A stretch of 64,000 nucleotides of DNA from Lampris incognitus (GCF_029633865.1 NC_079231.1:28989716-29053715), one strand, 5' to 3'; counted from the stretch's first letter, positions 24,289-34,706 are shown. Notes: generated from the sequence alone by a model not told the origin. Numbers and translations: made by a program.

Positions 24289-24514
24289 TGTTGTGACTTC
24301 TCTTATGCACACTATTGTAGTGTTACTATTCGTGGGTTACTAACTTAATCACTAATATATAGTATAAGTACACGGAGACGAGGATGCGGCACAAGTCTGA
24401 TCTTTACTGACGGAGACATCATACACTACTAGGCTCGACCAGTGTATTACAGAACTCAGTAGTGGTGACAGTCCAACACAATCGAGCACCGAGTGCTCGA
24501 TCCAATACACCACA
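24289..24514 (-). repeat. 5' LTR of element 3
   Basis: 226 bp with the same ends as the 3' LTR. Differences are TATATATA versus TATATAGTA at about 24355 and two base changes near 24422 and 24437. Confidence 0.95.
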
Positions 24515-24519
24515 AGGGA

Positions 24520-25585
24520 CATGAACCTGTGAACGGAACCTACGCTCTACCGCGCCTGCTTCACGTTGTCCACCTGCAGCAACACGAGACTTCCTCTCCA
24601 GCATGTACTCATCAAGCCTCTCCTGGATCTCGCTAGCAGACCATTTCCCTGCGGACTTGAACTTAAAAACATTGGCAAGAGACTGATCTGGACAGTGTTT
24701 GATAAACATCATGCTTACCTCGTGGCTTGGCTCTTCAATACTACGGCCTTGCCGCTTCAAGCATTCGTCAGCCACCTCCACTGTCTTATTAAGCCTAATC
24801 CAGTACTCCATAGGATCCTCACCTGGCTTGGGCAGCGTACTGTAAAAGTCCGCCAGGGGCATGCTCGAGTATGTGAGGTCACTAAAGTGTTGCTTCAGTA
24901 CATCAAAAATAATGTGGGGGTTCGCTATGTGGTCGACAGATGTGTTGCGCAGCTTTATCCTCACCACGTCCCCTGCTTTCCCCATAAGATTAGCTAGAAT
25001 ATCATGTGACTGCTCACTAACTGGAATGGCTCGCTTCCTCAAATACAAAGTCATAAGGCTCTCCCACTCATGAACTGTAAACTTATCAGAGCTATCGCCC
25101 CTGAAAATAGGAGGCTCCCTAGCGTCTGTCTGCATTACTACTCTAACACTAGGCACTGTCTCCGAACGCTGTTCAGCAGACCTAGCACTGTCTGTGTGTG
25201 TGTTTCTAAGCATTTGTGTTTCCTGCAGCTTAGCAGTGATTGACTCTCCTATCTTCTCTGCTAACTGAGTAATGAGCGTGGCTAACTCACCCACTGGCTG
25301 CTCGCTGTTACCTAGCACAGCCCCTTCGCTGATACCTGGCCTGGCCCGTTCTACGTAGCGTGTGGAGGTGAACTGAGGAGTGCCAAATGTGGTCGGGTCT
25401 CTAGGCCCTGGTGCTCTGGTGTCTGGTTCCCCGCCCTCTAAGAGCTGCCCGAAACTCCTACCTACACCTAGCCGTAAACCCCCATCCACATCTAACTGGT
25501 ACCCCCTCTCCATAGCACACTGGCGATCCAAAAGATCCTGATCAGCAATGTTACCCCCACCTACGTATGAACCACCGTCTGCCAT
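24520..25585 (-). CDS. Gag of element 2, N-terminal part
   Basis: It starts at ATG 25585 (MADGGSYVGG). The region resembles a retrotransposon capsid: EPPIFRGDSSDKFTVHEW, later DFYSTLPKPGEDPMEYW. The authentic protein leaves off at VHVP (24520); the next codons to 24419 belong to the LTR of element 3. Joining 24520 to 19646 keeps the frame, which shows that gag was open when element 3 inserted. Product: virus-like-particle coat, cytoplasmic. Confidence 0.85.
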
Positions 25586-26026
25586 GTTCCTACCTCTAAC
25601 ACTCAGATAAAATAAAAAATAAAATAAAAAAGTGAAAAGCTCAATTCATTTAAATAATTGAATCTAGAAAGCACTAAGAGATTGAAACAATCAGACACAA
25701 TCAACAAATTCACCAATAGATTAATCACATATTCACATATCTAGTAGTTTACATCAATAGATTATTCACACGAGTCCTTCAATCACATCAACATTAACTT
25801 TTTTTCCTTTTTTTTTCGTGTGTTTTTTTTCCTTCAATATATACAAATGTCCTGTTCACAAGCCCAGCCCATGGTAACCACAGCTATGACTGTCCAGTGT
25901 CCACACAGCTCAACTCCAGTCCACTGTAACATGAGTGTACAGTCTATAGAAATACCTGAGGACGTCTGGGGCTTGATGACGACAGCAGCCACCCGCGGCG
26001 AGCAACTGATGTCGCTCTCAGGATCC
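25586..26026 (-). other. Untranslated leader of element 2
   Basis: Lies between the primer site and the gag ATG. AT-rich with long T-runs (25798-25832). No other feature seen. Confidence 0.6.
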
Positions 26027-26045
26027 AGGAGGGTCACGGCACCAA
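26027..26045 (-). promoter_or_regulatory. Primer-binding site of element 2 (tRNA-His type)
   Basis: On the minus strand TTGGTGCCGTGACC follows the LTR. TGGTGCCGTGAC is the complement of the 3' end of vertebrate tRNA-His (from general knowledge), a different primer from elements 1 and 3. Confidence 0.7.
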
Positions 26046-26887
26046 TGTAACGAGGGCAGTTCTATGCTGTTCTATGCTGGTCAGCCTGCTGCACGCCCGT
26101 CACTCTCATCGTTAGCTCTGCGTTGTGTTCTAGTTGGGTGGGGCCCCAGGTGTTGTTGGGGGGGGGCCCTCAGTCTCTCATCATCATCATCATCATCATG
26201 ATCAAGGAAGGAGGGGGGACACACAGGACTCTATTTGGCCCACCTTGCCATTTATTTTCTGTACGAAATCACAGGAAAGAAAAGGAAATAGAATGTTGTC
26301 TGTCTCATAACATAGCTATAGGACAGTCACCTCTCAGCTCTATAGCCAGCGCGAGCTGAATTCTTCTTTCCTTGCGGTTTCAAATCCTTCGACAAACGTC
26401 CAGTCCTCCAGCGGGAGCGGTGTTTCTTACAGACGTGGGGGTTGAAGCTCAACCACTGCCCGGACTTCACTCGTGTGCATTAGAAGGAGAAACCGTCCAC
26501 GGGACTCCGATGTAAGAAAGGATAAAACAAGTATTTTATCCCACAGCTTGCAGTATCTTCTTACAGGGATACTCAAGGTTACGTTCTCCTCAACCAGCAA
26601 AACTGTGCTACGGTAAGAAACACGCGTGGCTCGGCTCGGTCGCTGCTTGAGACTCTCTCCACAAAACAAAAATGGCCTCACCCGCGTTCCCTCTTCCGTG
26701 TACCCACAAGACCTCGCTCTTAAAGCGACCGTACAGGTATATGACGGTCGTTATAAAACATACATAAAAGTAAATAATGACATAAAATAAAATGTAGTAA
26801 ACACAAATAACAGCACACAGACAGGATTTGGTGATATTTCATACTCAAACAAAATAAAATAAAAACATTAATTTTAACCTGGTTACA
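26046..26887 (-). repeat. 5' LTR of element 2
   Basis: 842 bp. On the plus strand it runs TGTAACGAGGG to CCTGGTTACA, so both ends are TGTAAC/GTTACA. A (CAT)n stretch lies at about 26180-26200. The adjacent primer site fixes the inner end. The partner LTR is absent. Confidence 0.8.
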
Positions 26888-27045
26888 AATACAACTCGGA
26901 TCGAATCCCACTGTGAGCGGAAATACGCTCAGTTGCACTGGTGGCAGCGGTGGGATCCGGAAGCGTGCAGATTCTCAGATCTCTCTTCGGAGCTCGAGAA
27001 TAACAAAGCGCGAGGGAGCATTTCCGGGAGAAGGTGACTCAGACG
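26888..27045 (+). mobile_element. TRIM-like element fragment (LTR end and internal region)
   Basis: It begins with a B-box-like CGGATCGAATCCC (26896-26908), then TGGTGGCAGCGGTGGGAT (26940 on), then about 90 bp that match the internal part of the element at 35116-35480. It ends near 27045, where hAT sequence seems to start. A second copy of the LTR end lies at 34707-34757, on the far side of the hAT element. Confidence 0.6.
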
Positions 27046-27189
27046 GCCCCCAGTAATTTTTTATTTATAATTTTCATCATGATTCATTAAGATGAAGCAC
27101 AATTATAATTGTTATCATAAGACCATTACAGGTAATACAAAGATATACATATTTCTTCGAAACAATAAAATTAATTATGGTGCCCCCCT

Positions 27190-27352
27190 CCTCCTCCTTC
27201 CTATGGTCTGTGCGATGGCGCCTAACAAACTCAAGCCTGGCGCTAACTGAAACGTTAGCTACACACCGTGGCTTCGAACAGGCGACAGAGTCGGGAGCAG
27301 AGAAGCGAAAAGAGAAGAAGCAGCGGGGTGACGCTCGTGCATCACTTGCAGG
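27190..27352 (+). pseudogene. Possible 5' exon of hAT transposase
   Basis: The frame ending EQRSEKRKEKKQRGDARA then a GT splice-donor-like site (CTTGCAGGTATGC) is similar in style to first exons of ZMYM1-like hAT transposases, which have a basic KRK-rich segment. This is a weak match with stops upstream. Confidence 0.3.
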
Positions 27353-27599
27353 TATGCTTTAGAAATGTTAATTCTTAAAATACTGTAAAGTGCTTAAATG
27401 TTAGCCTTGGAATGCATAACATATATAGCCTAATGGTAGGACAAATCTTGAGGCATCCAGCTTGCTAAAGTTAGCAAGCTAAAGATCTTATAACGTTAGC
27501 TGCAAGCAAATATCCCATAATCTTTAACGTTACTAGCATTGTTTAGGAGGCAAATATTGAAGTTAAGCTAGCAGTTACGTTACTTGGTTCAGATTTTCG

Positions 27600-27712
27600 G
27601 CAATACGGTGTATTCTGAAATAAATGATATTGCTGATATTGATGGATCTGAGATGGTGCAGGAAATCATGAACCTTCCACAACTCTCACCACAGACAACT
27701 GCCCTGGAGATG
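27600..27712 (+). pseudogene. hAT transposase C-terminal region, part 1
   Basis: The frame reads through DGSEMVQEIMNLPQLSP toward LEM, where element 4 is inserted. It continues at 33721. The stretch is the linker just upstream of the hAT dimerisation domain. Confidence 0.65.
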
Positions 27713-28477
27713 TGTTAGGGCTCGGTCTGTTGACCAACCTGGCAACCAGCAATGAGAGCGGGGGAAGGGCGCGTCTGAAACACCTGCAGCCTATCTACTC
27801 GTTAACCACTCTAGTATAAGTTTGTTTGCTTTCCAGAACTCGTCGCGAGTTCGTCCTGAACAGTCCCGTGAGTAAATTCTTCGTCTCGAGTTTTGTGACA
27901 TTTCTGTGTCTCCCGGTGGAGTACAGATTGTAGTATTCTCCGTGTTTTTGCTTGTTTGACTATTCCCTTGTGTCAGTTCTCCTTGAGAGCTTGCTCGGAG
28001 AAGAACTCTCTTTGTGTTTTCCCCATTGGATTTTCCCATCGTGATTTTCTAGTTGAGATCAAGTTTTTGATATTCTAATTTCTCCTCTCTCACTGTGGAT
28101 CTTATTACTCGGTTGGACTTCTACCTTAAAGGAGCAGTTTGTGTTTTTTCCCCTTTCGGACTTTAAAGGAGCAGTTTGTGTTTTTTCCCTTTCGGACTTT
28201 AAAGGAGCAGTTTACGTTTTTTTCCCTTTCGGACTTTAAAGGAGCAGTTTACGTTTTTTCCCTTTCGGACTTTAAAGGAGCAGTTTACGTTTTTTCCTTT
28301 TCGGATTAAGGGAGCAGTTTACGTTTTCCCATTTTTAAGAAGCTATTCTCAAGTTCCGCCTGAAGCGCCTTCCCCTTCTGTCCAGGCCCGGCCGGCTCTC
28401 CTCTACGAGTCCTGCCAGGTTGGTGCTTTACTTTGTCTTGTGTTGTCGCTATTGGGTTCGTTCTACAAACCATAACA
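27713..28477 (+). repeat. 5' LTR of element 4
   Basis: 765 bp, TGTTAGGGCTCGG to AACCATAACA. It holds a TATA-like TATAAG (27815-27820) and, at 28126-28340, about six tandem copies of a ~37-bp unit starting TTAAAGGAGCAGTTT. Confidence 0.97.
27815..27820 (+). promoter_or_regulatory. TATA-like box in element 4 LTR
   Basis: TATAAG in the LTR. A start about 30 bases downstream would lie at ~27845, which is exactly where complementarity to the primer-binding region begins. Confidence 0.6.
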
Positions 28478-28490
28478 GTACGAACTCGCC
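28476..28490 (+). promoter_or_regulatory. Putative self-priming primer-binding site of element 4
   Basis: CAGTACGAACTCGC spans the end of the 5' LTR and the first internal bases. No TGG-type tRNA primer site follows the LTR. The sequence is complementary (13 of 14) to GCGAGTTCGTCCTG at 27845-27858 in the LTR, the expected 5' end of the transcript. This is the arrangement used by Tf1-type self-priming elements. Confidence 0.65.
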
Positions 28491-28496
28491 TTCACT

Positions 28497-29599
28497 ATGA
28501 ACCCAGACAACCCAGACGCCAATCCTGTCCAGGCTGCTCTCTATAAGCAGATTCAGCTTACAGCCTCCCACGGCCAGCAACTACAAGAGGCCGCTGTTGC
28601 CATGCAGGGCCTCCGGGCTCAGGTGCAACCCCTCCAGGCTTCGGTGGATTCTCTTTCGGCCCAGCAAGCGGCGCTCGCGAGCCAACAAGAGGAGGTTCTT
28701 AAGCAGTTGCAAACTCTCACAGCGGCTATCACCATCCAGCCAGCTGTCCCACCAGTTCCGGCCACCCCTCCTCCAGCAGTGCCCGCAGCCGTTGCCTTAG
28801 ACAATCCTACCGTTTATGTTTCGGATTTCCGGGAGCCCAGTATCTCCAATCCCAAGCCTTTGATGGCAACTTTGAGACCTGTGCCACGTTCATCATGCAG
28901 TGTGAGCTTGTCTTCGCCCACCATTCCAGGGGGTTCACCACAGATGCTGCAAAAGTTGCTTACGTGACTAACCTGCTGACTGGCCGCGCTGCTCAGTGGG
29001 CCACTGCTTCCTGGTCCATGGGGGCCAGTTTCTGCTCTTCCTACGATGACTTTGTGGCTGAGCTTCGGAAGGTATTCCATCATCCAGTGTACGGTCAGGA
29101 TCTGGGTGTCCGATTGAGCAGGATCCAGCAGGGCAGTGGCAGTGTCACTGACTACTCAGTCGAGTTCAGGCTGGCTGCGGCTGAGAGTGGCTGGAACGAC
29201 CAGTCACTTCGGGTAACCTTCCGTAGGGGCCTCAGCGATGCCGTCAAGGATCAGCTAGCCACCCGGGAGGATCCTACCTCTCTCGACGACCTTATCAGCC
29301 TTGCCATCCGCATCGACGGACGTCTCCGCGAGAGAAGGCGCGAGCGAGGTCTACGGGGAACCGTTTCTACCTCTCAGCCATCCAGAGCTTCCGAAGGGGG
29401 CTCTTCTTCGTCGCACTCCACTTCCCCTGTGGCAAGCCTCTCCTCCTCCCAGACAGTGACAGAGGAGGAACCTATGCAGCTCGGGCGTACACGACTGACT
29501 CCCGCTGAACGTGAGGCCCGGTTCAAGGCAGGTCTCTGTCTTTACTGCGGTCTTAAGGGACACCGGATCAGCGAGTGTCCTACGCGGCCAAAAGATTAG
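28497..29599 (+). pseudogene. Gag of element 4 (one frameshift)
   Basis: ATG 28497 (MNPDNPDANPVQAAL). A coiled-coil-like N-terminus rich in Gln (residues ~10-80) and a Pro-rich segment (PAVPPVPATPPPAVPAA) lead to the capsid. At 28858-28862 a one-base loss in a T-run moves the capsid and nucleocapsid into the frame 28895-29599. A single knuckle [14 protein letters not shown] lies at 29538-29580. Gag ends at TAG 29597-29599, directly after CCAAAAGAT. Confidence 0.92.
29587..29599 (+). promoter_or_regulatory. Putative -1 frameshift site between gag and pol of element 4
   Basis: The gag frame reads G CCA AAA GAT TAG. The pol frame lies at -1, and both frames overlap from 29575. CCAAAAG allows an AAA codon to slip by one base. 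It is not a canonical X XXY YYZ heptamer. Confidence 0.5.
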
Positions 29600-32500
29600 G
29601 CTCACTGGGACCCCGGGAGATCCTAGTGAGCCGTCTTTCCTGTTCCCGCCATCCTGCTCCGGCTAACCATCTTGTGAGCGTTACCCTGGCTTGGGCAGAC
29701 CAGCGGCTCACTGTAGGCGCACTCATCGATTCGGGAGCTGATGGGTGTTTCTTGGACTCTACGTTTGCTGCTCAAGCTAACATTCCATGTGAGGAATTGG
29801 AGAGGCCAATAGAGGCCTTTGCTCTGGATGAGCGCCGCCTGGCCAGTGTTACCCGACAGTCCTGTCCCGTGTCTCTCACTATTGCTGGAAACCATGTGGA
29901 GAGCCTTCAGTTCTTCGTCATCCAGTCTCCCTTAGTTCCTGTGATCTTGGGGCGTCCCTGGTTGGCTCAGCATGAGCCACACATTGCTTGGTCGTCTGGT
30001 AACATTTTGGAGTGGAGCTCCTCCTGTCACGCCCGGTGTCTTCAGGCCGCACCTGGTCCAGCAGTCCAGACTGTTCCGATTGCCCCTCCTCCCGATCTTT
30101 CCTCTGTTCCTCCCGAGTATCATGATCTCGGGGAGGTCTTCAGCAAGACGCGGGCTCAGTCTCTCCCTCCGCATCGGCCATATGATTGTGCTATCAACCT
30201 CCGTCCTGGGGCCTCTCTCCCTAGCAGTCGTCTTTACAGCCTTTCCATCCCCGAGAAGGCTGCTATGGACGATTACATTTCAGAATCGTTGGCGGCAGGG
30301 CTCATCCGACCCTCATCCTCCCAGGTGGCAGCTGGTTTCTTTTTCGTTAAGAAGAAGGATGGTGGTCTCCGACCCTGCATTGATTATCGCCAACTCAACG
30401 ACATCACCATCAAGAATAAATTCCCCCTTGCCTCTGATGACTTCCACCCTCGAACCCCTGACCCAGGCGACTGTCTTCACTAAGCTGGATCTCCGGAACG
30501 CCTACCATCTCGTTCGGATCCGGAAAGGGGACGAGTGGAAGACAGCCTTTAAGACTCCCCGTGGTCATTATGAGTACCTGGTAATGCCGTTCGGCCTCAC
30601 CAACGCCCCGGCGTTGTTCCAGGCACTCATGAATGACATCCTTCGCGACATGCTCGACCAATTCGTTGTCGTCTACCTTGATGACATCCTCATCTTCTCC
30701 AGGTCCCTCGAGGAGCATGTCCAGCACGTGCGGCAGGTTCTCGAACGCCTCCTTCGTAACCGGCTGTTCGTCAAGGCTGAGAAATGCCTGTTCCATTCTG
30801 AGTCAGTGGACTACTTAGGTTTTATCGTGGAGGGAGGCAAGACTCGAGCTGATCCTCGCAAGATCAAAGCGGTGGTGGAATGGCCGGATCCTAAGTCACG
30901 TAAGGAACTGCAGAGCTTCCTCGGGTTCGCAAACTTTTACAGGAGGTTCGTCCGAAACTACAGCTCTGTAGCAGAACCCCTCACCCGTCTAACCTCCCCC
31001 TCTCAGCCGTTCGTCTGGTCCCCAGCTGCTCGCTCTGCATTTCTGTCGCTCAAGGAGAGGTTCACCAGTGCCCCCGTCCTACTCCATCCCGATCCCAAGA
31101 GGCAGTTCATAGTTGAGGTGGACGCTTCGGACACCGGATTGGGGGCTGTGCTCTCCCAACGATCAGAGGCCGACCAGAAGGTTCATCCTTGCGCGTTCTT
31201 CTCCCGCCGGTTCCTTCCCGCCGAGGAGAACTACGATGTTGGTAATCGGGAGCTTCTCGCTGTAGTGGCTGCACTTGAGGAATGGCGCCATTGGCTGGAG
31301 GGGGCAGAGCATCCATTTACCATCTGGACTGATCATAAGAACCTGACGTTCATTCGGGCAACCAAACGTCTCAATGGTCGGCAGGCACGGTGGGCCAGTT
31401 TCCTCAGTCGGTTCGACTTCACACTGACTTATCGTCCTGGCTCCCGCAACACCAAGGCAGATGCTCTGTCTCGTCAACACCTTAAGGAACCTGTAACGGT
31501 GGAGCCAAGTCCCGTCCTCCCTGAGACCAAGGTCGTTGGCGTGGTGACCTGGGGCCTTGAAACGGTGGTCAAGCGCGCCTTGCGCTCCAGTCCAGCCCCG
31601 AGCAACGTGCCGCCTCGCCGACTGTTTGTTCCGGACTCAGTGAGGTCTCGGGTCCTCAAATGGGGCCACACCAGTCAGCTCGCTTGCCACCCTGGAGTCC
31701 ACCGCACTTTCACTTTCATAGCTCGACGGTTCTGGTGGCCCACTATGAGGAGGGACGTCAAGGAGTTCGTCATGGCCTGCACCATCTGTGCCCGCAGCAA
31801 GGCCTCTCACCAGGCACCGGCTGGTCTGCTGCAGCCCCTTCCTATTCCCAGTCGGCCCTGGTCCCATGTGGCGTTGGATTTTGTCTCTGGACTTCCTCCG
31901 TCTCAGGGCAACACAGTGATCCTGACGGTGGTGGATCGCTTCAGCAAGGGTGTTCACCTGGTGGCTTTGCCTAAGCTTCCTTCTGCTTCAGAAACCGCTG
32001 ACCTCCTGATGAGCCACGTCTTCCGTTTGCATGGACTTCCCAAGGACATTTTGTCAGACAGAGGGCCCCAGTTTGTTTCCCGTGTGTGGCGTGCTTTCTG
32101 CAAGGGGTTGGGCGCCTCGGTCAGCCTTTCGTCGGGATATCATCCGCAGACTAACGGACAGACTGAGAGGATGAACCAGAGTGTGGAATCTGCTCTCCGT
32201 TGCGTCGCTGCCAAGAAGCCAACCTCCTGGAGTCAGTTTCTCCCCTGGGTCGAGTATGCGGTCAACTCCTTGGTCAGTTCCGCCATCGGCCTCTCGCCCT
32301 TTGAGGCATCCCTGGGTTACCAGCCGCCCGTCTTCTCTGCACAGGAGTCCGAAGTGGAGGTTCCCTCCGTGCAGACTCATCTGGACCGCTGTCGTCGTGT
32401 CTGGGAGATCACCAGGGCTGCGCTGCTCCGTGCTACGGAACGTGCCAGACGAGGAGCTAACCGTCGCCGATCCACAGCACCAGCTTACCAACCCGGACAG

Positions 32501-32956
32501 AGAGTCTGGCTGTCCACCAAGGATCTCCCCCTTCAGTCCTCTGCCAAGAAGCTGAATCCCCGGTTCGTTGGACCCTTCGAGATCCAGGAAGTACCCAGTC
32601 CTGCAGTTGTGCGTCTTAAGCTCCCGGCCTCCATGAAGACCCATCCGGTTTTTCATGTGTCCCGAGTAAAGCCTGTCTCCGAGAGCCCCCTTATGCCTCC
32701 GGCCCCAGCTCCGCCTCCCCCTGAGATTGTGGATGGGCATCCACAGTGGAAGGTCCGTCGGCTGATGGACGTCCGACGCAGGGGACGGGGGTTCCAGTAT
32801 TTGGTTGACTGGGAGGGCTATGGGGTGGAGGAACGAAGCTGGGTATCCCGCCAGCTCATCATGGACCCTGGTCTGCTCGCTGAGTTCTATCGCCGTCACC
32901 CTGACAAGCCTGGCAGGTCGCCTGGTGGCTCCCGTAGAGGGGGGGGGTACTGTTAG
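29590..32956 (+). pseudogene. Pol of element 4 with chromodomain (one frameshift)
   Basis: Protease [12 protein letters not shown] (29724-29760); RT begins near 30230 ([17 protein letters not shown]); a one-base gain near 30427 shifts the frame, after which RT continues ([34 protein letters not shown] at 30674-30700), RNase H ([23 protein letters not shown]), integrase with H-H-C-C finger ([16 protein letters not shown]) and catalytic blocks ([29 protein letters not shown]), a GPY-like region ([11 protein letters not shown]) and a C-terminal chromodomain ([17 protein letters not shown], ~32795-32850). All catalytic acidic residues are present. Stop at 32954-32956 lies within the 3' LTR start. 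Confidence 0.95.
32938..32950 (+). promoter_or_regulatory. Polypurine tract of element 4
   Basis: AGAGGGGGGGGGTAC borders the 3' LTR at 32951. Confidence 0.75.
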
Positions 32957-33715
32957 GGCTCGGTCTGTTGACCAACCTGGCAACCAGCAATGAGAGCGGG
33001 GGAAGGGCGCGTCTGAAACACCTGCAGCCTATCTACTCGTTAACCACTCTAGTATAAGTTTGTTTGCTTTCCAGAACTCGTCGCGAGTTCGTCCTGAACA
33101 GTCCCGTGAGTAAATTCTTCGTCTCGAGTTTTGTGACATTTCTGTGTCTCCCGGTGGAGTACAGATTGTAGTATTCTCCGTGTTTTTGCTTGTTTGACTA
33201 TTCCCTTGTGTCAGTTCTCCTTGAGAGCTTGTTCGGAGAAGAACTCTCTTTGTGTTTTCCCCATTGGATTTTCCCATCGTGATTTTCTAGTTGAGATCAA
33301 GTTTTTGATATTCTAATTTCTCCTCTCTCACTGTGGATCTTATTACTCGGTTGGACTTCTACCTTAAAGGAGCAGTTTGTGTTTTTTCCCCTTTCGGACT
33401 TTAAAGGAGCAGTTTGTGTCTTTTCCCTTTCGGACTTTAAAGGAGCAGTTTACGTTTTTTTCCCTTTCGGACTTTAAAGGAGCAGTTTACGTTTTTTCCC
33501 TTTCGGACTTTAAAGGAGCAGTTTACGTTTTTTCCTTTTCGGATTAAGGGAGCAGTTTACGTTTTCCCATTTTTAAGAAGCTATTCTCAAGTTCCGCCTG
33601 AAGCGCCTTCCCCTTCTGTCCAGGCCCGGCCGGCTCTCCTCTACGAGTCCTGCCAGGTTGGTGCTTTACTTTGTCTTGTGTTGTCGCTATTGGGTTCGTT
33701 CTACAAACCATAACA
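32951..33715 (+). repeat. 3' LTR of element 4
   Basis: 765 bp, identical to the 5' LTR except GCTTGTTCGG for GCTTGCTCGG (near 33233) and TGTGTCTTTTCC for TGTGTTTTTTCC (near 33420). Confidence 0.97.
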
Positions 33716-33720
33716 AGATG

Positions 33721-33995
33721 CTCACATTTCTTCATGACAACCAACTTCAGGAGGTCTCTCCAAATCTCTGGATTGCTCCACGCATCGCATTACCCCTCCC
33801 AGTTACAGATGCCTCTGCTGAGCGAAGTTTTCAAAACTTAAGCTCATTAAAACATACCTGCGTTCATCAATGGGACAGGAGCGTATAAGCGGTCTTGCTG
33901 TCATCAGCATCAATGCAGAACTCGCTCAGAAGCTGTCATATGATGACTTAATTAACGATTTTGCAGCTAGGAAATGCAGACGCGTGCGTCTGTAG
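33721..33995 (+). pseudogene. hAT transposase C-terminal dimerisation domain
   Basis: After element 4 the frame resumes with PNLWIAPRIALPLPVTDASAERSF, the diagnostic hAT dimerisation motif (residues given in two parts: PNLWIAPRIALPLPVT and DASAERSF). A one-base loss in a T-run near 33827 shifts to the frame with SSMGQERISGLAVISINA and SYDDLINDFAARKCRR, ending at TAG 33993-33995. Family: hAT, ZMYM1-like. Non-functional. Confidence 0.88.
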
Positions 33996-34676
33996 AGCTT
34001 CCTGCAACTGCTGAAAACGCCTATTCTGTAGTGCAATATATAGGCCTACTGTCTTTTAGTGTTTTTGGAAGCTTTGTAACTTATGTTTTGTGTGACTAAT
34101 TGTATAGTTCTGTTTTCTTATTTGTATTTATATTCATTTAATTTTATCAAAAGTTGCAACATTGATAATTAAAATATAGTTATTTGGTTTATGTTAATGA
34201 AGAAGGTTGCACTTGTGTGTGAGTGTGTGTTGTTGTTATTGTTGTTGTTATTGTTGTTGTCTTAACTGTTCTATAGTGCAGTATATACTGACTTTACAAA
34301 GTTTGTGAAGCGCTTCCTGCAACTGCTGGAAATGCCTGTTCTAGTGCAATACATACTATCTTTTGCAGTGTTTGTGAAGTTGTGTAACTTTTCTTCTGTT
34401 TTGTGTGAATACTTGAACAGCTCTGTTTTTCTTATTTGTATTTATTTATATTTATTTAGTTTTAACCACAGTTGCAACATTGATAATTACATATATTTTT
34501 TGTTCGTATTTCCTGAATAAGATTTCACTTTCAAATATGTCTGTGCCATATTTTCTTACCAATACAAATATTTATACAAATATGTGGTGTGTTTTTTTTT
34601 CCTTGGGGGTGGGGGTGTGGCTGGTAGTTTGTGCACCACCACACGGCGGGGGAGGCACCACAAAGCAATTACGCAT
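33996..34676 (+). other. 3' untranslated region of the hAT element
   Basis: AT-rich, with two similar stretches (33997-34140 and 34308-34470) that both read CTTCCTGCAACTGCTG..., so an internal ~300-bp duplication is present. No gene. Confidence 0.55.
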
Positions 34677-34706
34677 AGGGCACCCAAATGGCTAGCAGCG
34701 GCCCTG

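Larger units (their letters stand above)
19647..24514 (-). mobile_element. Gypsy LTR retrotransposon, element 3 (complete structure)
   Basis: 4868 bp with LTRs at 19647-19869 and 24289-24514, flanked by a perfect 5-bp duplication AGGGA (19642-19646 and 24515-24519). LTRs differ by two substitutions and one 3-bp indel, so insertion was recent. The single gag-pol frame is broken by several stops and one frameshift. It lies in the same orientation inside gag of element 2. Confidence 0.96.
15810..26887 (-). mobile_element. Gypsy-type LTR retrotransposon, element 2, 3'-truncated and split
   Basis: Read on the minus strand: 5' LTR 26887-26046, primer site, gag (25585 onward), then an interruption by element 3 (19647-24514), then the rest of gag and a pol cut inside integrase at 15810. 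The integrase end and the 3' LTR are missing. Apart from the insertion and the truncation, gag and pol frames are open, so this copy was intact until recently. Confidence 0.9.
27713..33715 (+). mobile_element. Chromodomain Gypsy retrotransposon, element 4 (complete, young)
   Basis: 6003 bp with two 765-bp LTRs (27713-28477 and 32951-33715) that differ at two positions by eye, flanked by a perfect duplication AGATG (27708-27712 and 33716-33720). Domain order is gag, protease, RT, RNase H, integrase, chromodomain, so it belongs to chromoviruses of the Tf1/sushi type. A -1 frameshift separates gag and pol. Two extra indels (28858-28862 and ~30427) break the frames. It lies inside the hAT transposase C-terminus. 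Confidence 0.97.
27046..34706 (+). mobile_element. Decayed hAT element, interrupted by Gypsy element 4
   Basis: The right end GCACCCAAATGGCTAGCAGC then GGCCCTG (34706) resembles hAT termini ending in CCCTG. The left end is tentatively CAGACGGCCCCCAG near 27046; no 8-bp target duplication matched, so that boundary is uncertain. Coding remains: a possible 5' exon near 27190-27352 ending in a splice-donor-like CAG|GTATGC, and the transposase C-terminus split by element 4. The interior core is missing, so it is non-functional. Confidence 0.6.

Noticed and set aside
32054..32983. 309-codon minus-strand frame
   Set aside because: It is antisense to integrase and chromodomain of element 4.
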